A stretch of DNA of 64,000 bases, from NCBI RefSeq assembly GCF_021730395.1, contig NW_026461117.1, positions 1-64,000 of the forward strand, written 5' to 3'. Positions 57,133-64,000 of the stretch are shown here, piece after piece. This DNA comes from Mercenaria mercenaria. Its lineage: Eukaryota; Mollusca; Bivalvia; Venerida; Veneridae. Numbering within the stretch: position 1 is the stretch's first letter; each line of letters opens with the position of its first letter. Under the pieces are notes generated by a model. That model was not told where the DNA came from. It was given only the letters and a program-made list of their open reading frames with translations, and ran no database searches. Made by a program: the position numbers and the translations under genes.

Positions 57133-60100
57133 ATGGAAATCGAGAGATCTTCAAAACAATATTATAAGAAATTTGAAATTAAAATTACATATAGACAAGA
57201 TCCAAAGAATCAATTATATTTAACTATAAACGACTCTTATGAAATACTTAAATCTGAACTTAAAACTTTAAAAGGTATAAAAATAAACGTTGTTTTAAAA
57301 ATAACTTTTGCAAAAATGGATAAAACTGATACAATATATAAATCAGCTTATTTTCAATCAAAGGCTTTAGAAATTATTAACACAAACGAAATAAAAAAAA
57401 CTTTACATCAAGCTTTTGATGAAATAATAAATAGAATTGGTAATTGGATTTCTGAAGGAAGTGGCTGGAGAATAGAGTCAGTTGATGCTCATTATATAAA
57501 TATATATAAGTATAATCCATTGGCTGCTTCAAGTTATTTAGAATTACCAAAACCATTACAAAATTCAATGAAAGGATTAATAAATATAAAGAATGATGAT
57601 AATGAATGTTTTAGATGGTGTCATTTGGCTTACAAATTTCCTGTTGAAAAAGACCCTCAAAGAGTTTCAAAATATAAAAAACATATAAACGATCTTGATT
57701 ATACTGGAATTAAATTTCCTGTTACATTAAATCAAATTCCTAAAATAGAAGTTTTAAATGAAATATCATTTAATATATTTGGATATGAAGAAAATAGTAT
57801 TTATCCATTGTACATATCAAAGTATCAATACGAAGAACACTGTGACATGTTGCTAATTACTAATGATAAAATAAATGATAAAATAACTGATGATGACTGT
57901 AAGCCCTCAAGAACTGTAGTCCAACATTATGTTTGGATAAAAGACTTTAATAGATTAATGTTTCAAAAAACAAAATATCAACATAAAAAACATTTTTGTA
58001 AATCATGTTTACAGAATTTTTCACAAGAAAGAATATTAAATGAACATATTCCAAATTGTTTAGCTATTAATGGTATCCAAGGTGTAAAAATGCCAAAAGA
58101 GGGAAGTAAAGTACAATTTAAAAATTATCATAAAGGTTTAGCAGTACCTTTTGTAATTTATGCTGATTTTGAATCAATAACTAAAAAAGTTTTAACTGCT
58201 TTACCATCAACTGAATCTTCATTTACTGAACCATATCAAAATCATATAGATTGTGGTTACGGCTATAAAGTTGTTTGTTGTTATGACGATAAATATACTA
58301 AACCAACCCAGATTTATAGAGGACCTAATACAGTTTATAAGTTTATTGAAAAAATGCTTGAGGAAGTGGAATATTGTAAAGAAATATTTAAAGAACATTT
58401 TAACAAAGAACTAAGAATGTCTAAAAAAGATTCAACCGAATTTAAAAAACAAAAGTTTTGTCATATTTGTGAAAAAGAATATAACGAAAATGAAAATCCT
58501 GTCCGTGATCATTGTCATATAACAGGAAAATTTAGAGGAAGTGCTCACTCAGAATGTAATATTAATTTTAAACTAACACACAAAATTCCTGTTATTTTTC
58601 AGAATTTAAGAGGTTATGACGGTCATTTTATTATGCAACAAATAGGAAAATTCAAAAAAGAAATTAATGTTATTCCTAACAATATGGAAAGATATATGGC
58701 ATTTATGATTTCCGACTTGGTCTTTATTGATTCATTCCAATTTATGTCTCAATCATTGGATAATCTAGTGAAAAATATTCCAGAATTTAAATACTTATCT
58801 CAAGAATTTGATTGTGAAAGCATTAATTTATTAAAAACAAAAGGTGTTTATCCATATGATTACATGGATTCATTTAAAAAATTCAAAGAAACAAAATTAC
58901 CTTCTAAAGAAGAGTTTTATTCAATTTTAAATGAAACACACATATCTGACAACGAATATGAACATGCTAAAAATGTTTGGAAAAAATTTAAAATTAAAAC
59001 AATGGGAGATTACCATGATCTATATTTAAAAACTGATGTATTACTTTTAGCTGATGTATTTGAAAATTTTAGAAAACTATGTTTAGAGTACTACAAATTA
59101 GATCCTTGTCATTATTTTAGTAGTCCTGGGTTAGCTTGGGATGCAATGTTAAAAATGACTGGAATTAAGTTAGATTTAATAACTGATATTGATATGTATC
59201 TTTTTATTGAAAAGGGACTGAGAGGAGGAATAAGTTATATTTCAAACAGATACAGTAAAGCAAACAATAAATATATGAAAGATTATGATTCAAAAGAAGA
59301 AAGCAAATACATTATGTACCTTGACGCCAATAACCTTACGGTTGGGCTATGTGTCAACCTTTACCCTCTGGAAACTTTAAATTTATATCCGAAAAACAAT
59401 TCAAGAAATTAATTGCAAAGGTAAAACTAACTTTATAGTTGAATGTGATCTTGAATATCCAAAAGAATTACATAAAACCCACAATGATTATCCTTTAGCT
59501 CCTGAAAAATTAAAATACCAGATCAATGGCTTTCTGATTATAGTAAAAATATTAAAACAGAATTTGAAATAGGAAAAAGTAATGTAAAAGAAGTTGGTTC
59601 CAACTTTAATGAAAAAACAAAATTATGTAGTTCATTATAAAAATCTTGAACTATATACACAATTAGGGTTAAAAGTAACAAAAATACATAAAATATTAAC
59701 TTTTGACGAAAGTCCTTGGTTAAAAAAGTATATTGATTTTAATACTCAAAAAAGATCTAAAGCAAAAAATTCATTTGAAAAGGACTTTTTAAGTTAATGA
59801 ACAACTCTGTATTCGGTAAGACGATGGAGAATTTACGTAAGAGGGTTAATATTAAATTAACACATGATGAAAATATTTTATTAAAATACATAGCCAAACC
59901 TTCATTTGTTAGTTCAACGATGTTTAACTCTAACCTTTTTGGAATTCATAGAATAAAAGAAAGTTTGTTATTAAACAGACCTTGTTATGTTGGAATGTGC
60001 ATTCTAGATTTATCAAAATATTTAATGTATGATTTTCATTATAATTACATTAAGGAAAAGTACAAGGGTAATTGTAAATTATTGTTTACTGACACTGATT

Positions 60101-60548
60101 CATTATGTTATGAAATTAAAACCAAAGATGCATATGAGGATTTTTATAAGGACAAAGATTTATTTGATAATAGTGATTACGATAACAACTCAAAATTTTA
60201 TTTTGATAATAATAAAAAGTAATTGGAAAATTTAAAGATGAAGCTGCTGGTGTAGTAATTGTTGAATTTGTTGGATTAAGAAGTAAAATGTATTCATATT
60301 TATTAGAAAATGAAGTTAATGTTAAAAAATGTAAAGGAATTAAAAAACTTGTTGTTAAGAAAACAATAGTTCATAAAAATTACAAAGATACTTTGTTTAA
60401 TTCAACCCAAAGTAATCACACCTTTAAAGTTATCCGTTCTAATAAACACAATCTTTCCAGTTATGTTATAAATAAAACATCTTTATCATGTTATGACGAT
60501 AAAAGATATATTCTTGATAATGGTATTGATACATTAGCTTATTCTTAA
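57133..60548 (+). pseudogene. Polinton protein-primed family B DNA polymerase, broken
   Basis: The recognisable order is an N-terminal region, a zinc-finger-like stretch (KKHFCKSCLQNF), an exonuclease segment (VIYADFESI), an HNH-like insert (CHICEKEY..RDHCHITGKFRG), the polymerase region up to DPCHYFSSPGLAWDAMLKMT, and further downstream NNSVFGKTMENLRKR and FTDTDSLCYE. These are hallmarks of Polinton-type protein-primed polymerases. The copy is broken, with about three or four breaks, so it is treated as a fossil. Confidence 0.8.
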
Positions 60549-60577
60549 ATTAATTAAAGTTTTTATTAAAGTTTTTA

Positions 60578-60991
60578 TTAAATTATAGAACCATAAATTG
60601 TTAACTGAATATTCATAACGTTTAAGGAATTAATATAAATAACATCATTTATTTTAAATTCATTTGCATAATTAATAGAAATAGATTCATTTTTTCTGTT
60701 ATTTTTTGCATTGTAGCTTTGAAGAATTACATTTTCTTTATTTTTTAATTGTAATTTAGCTTCTCCCTTATCTAATTTAATTGCATCAACAAGAATAATT
60801 AAAATGCAATTAAAATTAATTCTTACATTATTACCATTTTGAACTAAACCAGAACTAGCATTTACAGTTTTCCATTGAAATAATCCACTATCAGTATCTT
60901 GGGTATAACTTGTTAAAAACAATGGAGGTTTTCTTATTAATTGCCTTTCTATTTTATTTACTTTTTCATTTATATTATTGAATATTCCCAT
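60578..60991 (-). CDS. Polinton small beta-rich protein, unknown
   Basis: 137 residues. An N-terminal helical start (MGIFNNINEKVNKIERQL) is followed by alternating beta-like strands and a closing FKINDVIYINSLNVM, LTIYGSII, which has a C1q/TNF-like jelly-roll look. That resemblance is weak. It ends 30 bp from the polymerase end (convergent) and starts 5 bp after the protease stop. A fibre- or spike-like role is conceivable but unproven. Confidence 0.5.
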   Translation of the reverse strand: MGIFNNINEKVNKIERQLIRKPPLFLTSYTQDTDSGLFQWKTVNASSGLVQNGNNVRINFNCILIILVDAIKLDKGEAKLQLKNKENVILQSYNAKNNRKNESISINYANEFKINDVIYINSLNVMNIQLTIYGSII

Positions 60992-60995
60992 TATA

Positions 60996-61470
60996 TTAAT
61001 TATTCCAGTTAAATAAATGTCCTTTTTTATTAAAATAATTTATAATAGTTTGTTCATTTACTCTTTGATTATTAATTTTTAGTATTTTATACAATAAATC
61101 ATACAACGGTACTTTATCTTGTAACATTTTAATGAAAAATAAACAATAATATCCGCAGAGTGTACTTGTTTTGTCTTGATATTGAACATTGTTGTATTTT
61201 ACATTTGGTATATACTTAATTACTTCTTTCGGCGGAGGAAGTCCAAATGGATCGAAGTATATTTTACCAATATAACAAACCCAATGTGTTCCAGGACCAA
61301 CAGAGTCATCTAAATTTATAATTCCACATTCAACCTTTTCTTTTAATTTTAGTAAATTATTTCTACTAAATACACCCCTAAAGTTTTTAATTTTTAATTG
61401 TTTTACCCATTGTTCAATTTCAAAGTTAGAAATAGGTTTGTTTATAAATTTTATTTTTTTTTTACTATAG
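60996..61470 (-). CDS. Polinton adenain-like cysteine protease
   Basis: About 155 residues with no clear ATG near its start; the frame overlaps the end of the core-protein gene. It reads NFEIEQWVKQLKIKNFRGVF, GPGTHWVCYI (His), KIYFDPFGLPPP (Asp), then VQYQDKTSTLCGYYCLFFI (Gln and Cys), the H-D-Q-C order of adenovirus-type maturation proteases. It would cleave virion precursors. No recognised start codon makes the true 5' end uncertain. Confidence 0.75.
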
Positions 61471-62080
61471 GAATTCGTCTGTAAGGTCTCCGTTGAGAAT
61501 CAATCTGTAGTCCTTTTCCACTTAACAAAGATGTAATCAAAGGTATTCCTAGACTAGCAGCCAACATACCTAAAAACCCACCGTCTTGTTTTTGTTTTTG
61601 TGTTAATTTAATCACTCCAGATCCTACTAGCTGCTTTCTTTGATTAGGTGTAAGATATGGTGATATCATATTTCTCTTATCATTAGCTACTGAAATCATA
61701 CCATTTCCAAGTATTTTACTAACACCAGTACTGGCCAGTCCAGAAAGGGCTCCAATGGCTAATATTTTTGGAGCTATTTTTGCTGCCATTGGAAGAATTG
61801 TTTTTCCTAACAAACCAGCTAAAGCTCCTAAAAATCCACCATTTTGACCTTGACTGGACATTTGTTTTTTTGAAATTGTAATTTCTAATCCCTTCTTATT
61901 TGCAACAGCTTTTTTAATTTGATTAATTTGTGTTTTTGTTAATAATAAAGGGAAGTTTCCATGTAATTGTTCATGTTTTAATCTAAAAGTATGTGGAATT
62001 TTGTTGTTGTAGGCTCGGGCTAAATTTTTCTTTTGTCCATCTGTAAGGTTAATTTTATATTCAATATAATTTGATGACAT
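61451..62080 (-). CDS. Polinton pX/pVI-like virion core protein
   Basis: 209 residues. Two Gly-rich hydrophobic repeats, GGFLGALAGLLGKTILPMAA (about residues 81-100) and GGFLGMLAASLGIPLITSLL (about 168-187), flank a hydrophobic middle, and the C-terminus is basic (RRPYRRIPIVKKK). The layout resembles adenovirus-type small membrane-active/DNA-binding core proteins and a gene often found beside Polinton capsids. The GG sites could be protease targets. It starts behind a ttatatact box. Confidence 0.65.
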   Translation of the reverse strand: MSSNYIEYKINLTDGQKKNLARAYNNKIPHTFRLKHEQLHGNFPLLLTKTQINQIKKAVANKKGLEITISKKQMSSQGQNGGFLGALAGLLGKTILPMAAKIAPKILAIGALSGLASTGVSKILGNGMISVANDKRNMISPYLTPNQRKQLVGSGVIKLTQKQKQDGGFLGMLAASLGIPLITSLLSGKGLQIDSQRRPYRRIPIVKKK

Positions 62081-62139
62081 TATATACTTTATATTTATTT
62101 TAATTTATATTTATTTTATTTAAACAATAACAAGTTCAT

Positions 62140-63411
62140 TTAAACAATAACAAGTTCATTTCCAATAGTATTTATTTCAACTGTTTCTTCATACAGTACA
62201 ATTGCATAAACACGAATATTGGCTGCTGGTGGAATATTTAATTTAGCTGTTAATGTAATGTGTTTAGGATCTTCTGTAGTTACTTCCTTTTTATATTCCA
62301 AGTTAAAATGAATAAATCCAAAATATTTATAAAAATTTGATCTATTTAAAAGACTTCCAGTAGTCTTATTATTTTGTTTATAATAATAATTAATTACATC
62401 ATCATATATTCTTGATATACTTGTGTATTCTGTTTCTGGATAAAAAACACCATTACCAACTTCAAGACGACAAGAGCTCAAAATGCAATTTTTATTTGCT
62501 GCATTAATTTTAAATGTATCTAATAAATGTGGGTTATGTTCTTGTGAATTACTTTTATCGGGTCGTTGAAAATAAACAAATACATGTTGTGGTTTTATTA
62601 CACCAGCTGTTATTCTAAAAGTTATATTATTTTGTTGTGTATCAGTTGATTGCGTCATCATTTCCCTAAGGTATGACCATCTTGCTTTTTTAAATCTTTC
62701 AGTAGTAATTAGATCAAACCCAAATTCATTAAAAATCAAACGCGGAACCCATAGAATTAATTTTGTTACAATTACCCTACCTGGATCAGCAGCATTAGCT
62801 CTAAAAATTAATTCATCATCATCTGTCAGCTGCAGTGTTATTTGAATTTGACTTGGAGGTAAAATATTAGTTTCTAAACCCTGAAAAAATGAATAATTAT
62901 TTAATGGAATTTTAGCATTTACTTCTTTACCACCTTGGATTAATGCCTTTCTAATAGCAAAACCACTATTATATGCATCTTCGGTTTTTCTGAGTTCAGT
63001 GCCAGCGTCAGTATCTAAATAAATAAACTCATTTGTTCCAGTTGATTTTGCATAATCTTCAGACAATTCAACCAAACTCTTTACATTTATTACTTTGTAT
63101 AAATTATTACAATCATAAACAATTTTTCCATTTTGTTTAACCACTAACTGATCAATTAATGAAGCTGCATTATTAATTAAAGCAACTTTATCATTAACAT
63201 TATAATTATTACCATTAGCAAGCTTATTTACTTTAAAACTTACTTCAAAATAAGCATTAAACCAATCAAAATATGAACTTCTATCATTAATTGTAAAGTG
63301 ATATCCGTTTTTTTGTTGCTTAACATTATTTCCCAAGACAGATATTAATGCTGTATCTAATTGAATAGGAGTTAATTCATATCTTTCACAATATTCTTTT
63401 GTTCTAAACAT
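62140..63411 (-). CDS. Polinton major capsid protein (double jelly roll)
   Basis: 423 residues, the usual Polinton hexon-like size. It starts MFRTKEYCERYELTPIQLDT and contains YFDWFNAYFEVSFKVN, ASLIDQLVVKQNGKIVYDCN and a C-terminal NRSNFYKYFGFIHFNLEYKK, motifs of the Polinton capsid family. The alternation of beta-strands over two halves fits a double jelly roll. It looks whole. A tataatatatac box abuts the start. Confidence 0.85.
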   Translation of the reverse strand: MFRTKEYCERYELTPIQLDTALISVLGNNVKQQKNGYHFTINDRSSYFDWFNAYFEVSFKVNKLANGNNYNVNDKVALINNAASLIDQLVVKQNGKIVYDCNNLYKVINVKSLVELSEDYAKSTGTNEFIYLDTDAGTELRKTEDAYNSGFAIRKALIQGGKEVNAKIPLNNYSFFQGLETNILPPSQIQITLQLTDDDELIFRANAADPGRVIVTKLILWVPRLIFNEFGFDLITTERFKKARWSYLREMMTQSTDTQQNNITFRITAGVIKPQHVFVYFQRPDKSNSQEHNPHLLDTFKINAANKNCILSSCRLEVGNGVFYPETEYTSISRIYDDVINYYYKQNNKTTGSLLNRSNFYKYFGFIHFNLEYKKEVTTEDPKHITLTAKLNIPPAANIRVYAIVLYEETVEINTIGNELVIV

Positions 63412-63432
63412 GTATATATTATATATTATTTT
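63412..63432 (-). promoter_or_regulatory. TATA-type box at capsid start
   Basis: On the minus strand aataatatataatatatac abuts the ATG at 63411, matching the boxes before the plus-strand polymerase and small-protein genes. Confidence 0.5.
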
Positions 63433-63491
63433 ATTTTTTTATTCTAGTTTTTATTTTAGTTTTTATTTTATTTTTTATTAAAGTTAAAACT

Positions 63492-63953
63492 TTAGTTTTT
63501 ATAAATTAATCTGTTAATACGTTTTTGTTGAGCTGAAGTTCCAGCACGAGCTAAAGTCCCAGATCCTGACAATATTCTATTTATTCTCATATGAATATCC
63601 TCCTCATTATCATTATTATTTTTATTATTTTTACTATTATTCTTTTCTTGTAATTCCTTAGCAATTAAATTACCAACTGCCGGAGCAGGTTTCTTTTTAA
63701 GTTTTTCAAAAATTTTATCAGCAGCTAAATTTCCAACTTCTGTTCCAACCTTTTTTGTTCCACTTTCAAGTGCTGCTTTTCCTGCTGTTTCCAAAGCTTT
63801 TTTTCCAGCTGTGCTAATTGAAGATGCGGCTGAACTTGAAAGCAATTTCGTTAAAGTGTCAAAGATACCTGTTCCATGTATGATTTCTTCTCCTGTGTGA
63901 GCATCAACATAAATAAATATTCCTTTATTTTTGTCATAAACTTTCTTGTACAT
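63492..63953 (-). CDS. Polinton small basic protein, unknown (minor virion candidate)
   Basis: 153 residues. It starts MYKKVYDKNKGIFIYVDAHT, has an Ala/Ser/Lys-rich helical middle (AAGKAALESGTKKVGTEVGN), a KKKPAPAVG turn, an Asn/Lys-rich low-complexity stretch and a basic end. It lies upstream of the capsid gene on the same strand and has its own tttatata box. A minor virion protein is possible from position; I do not recognise the fold. Confidence 0.55.
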   Translation of the reverse strand: MYKKVYDKNKGIFIYVDAHTGEEIIHGTGIFDTLTKLLSSSAASSISTAGKKALETAGKAALESGTKKVGTEVGNLAADKIFEKLKKKPAPAVGNLIAKELQEKNNSKNNKNNNDNEEDIHMRINRILSGSGTLARAGTSAQQKRINRLIYKN

Positions 63954-64000
63954 TATATAAAACTAAAAGTTTTTAATTAAATTTCTTTTAAAATTAGTGT

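Larger units (their letters stand above)
54100..64000. mobile_element. Polinton/Maverick (adintovirus-like) fossil, right end cut by window
   Basis: Plus-strand block: PLA2-like protein, integrase, two small unknowns, family B polymerase. Minus-strand block: small beta-rich protein, adenain-like protease, pX-like core protein, double jelly-roll capsid, small basic protein. Integrase, polymerase, protease and capsid together define a Polinton. The DNA is visibly more AT-rich than its surroundings. The polymerase is broken, with about three or four breaks; the other recognised parts look whole. That, plus limited decay, suggests a fairly recent insertion. ATPase, penton and right end not seen. 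Confidence 0.85.

Overview
The window looks like chromosomal DNA of a bivalve mollusc. The case rests on three things: short tRNA-related SINEs whose tails read like the mollusc 'gtgtcggtgcgacgttaaaccc' type; repeats that open with gggccatgatggccc and close with a CGGACGG-rich block and a CTCACC/GGTGAG hairpin; and a spliced animal gene built from von Willebrand factor D (VWD) and Ig-like modules. No rRNA gene, CRISPR array or bacterial operon was seen.

Layout. 1-1.5 kb: a CpG-rich degenerate repeat and a LINE tail. About 1.5-20.88 kb: a block of visibly poor consensus in which ordinary sequence is smeared into homopolymer runs. It holds a hairpin satellite (about 9.3-19.5 kb) whose two halves run in opposite directions around one SINE. 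20.9-22.9 kb: a pogo-like element carrying a nested TTAA-flanked MITE. 23.0-41.3 kb: a minus-strand VWDE-like host gene of which I could place 15 exons by splice sites and phase. It has two tandem Ig-like + VWD modules, two in-frame TAA codons, one 1-nt frame change and probably one missing exon. Its introns hold SINEs, a CA microsatellite, a terminal-hairpin repeat and a foldback element. 41.4-44.7 kb: an inverted GAAGT minisatellite and a second terminal-hairpin repeat.

44.84-50.17 kb: a DNA transposon with inverted ends and two convergent spliced genes, a THAP + DDE transposase and a SAP + SWIM + YqaJ-nuclease protein. This matches the ISL2EU superfamily. 50.2-54 kb: two tRNA-like sequences, a third terminal-hairpin repeat and a LINE endonuclease fragment.

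54.1-64.0 kb: a Polinton/Maverick (adintovirus-like) fossil that runs off the window's right edge. On the plus strand it has a phospholipase A2-like protein, an integrase with chromodomain, two unknown small proteins and a family B DNA polymerase that is broken. On the minus strand it has a protease, a pX-like core protein, a double jelly-roll major capsid protein and two further small proteins. Most starts follow closely on a TATATA-type box, which suggests one shared core promoter. The packaging ATPase, penton and right terminus were not seen and may lie beyond base 64000.

All calls come from reading the sequence; no database search was run.
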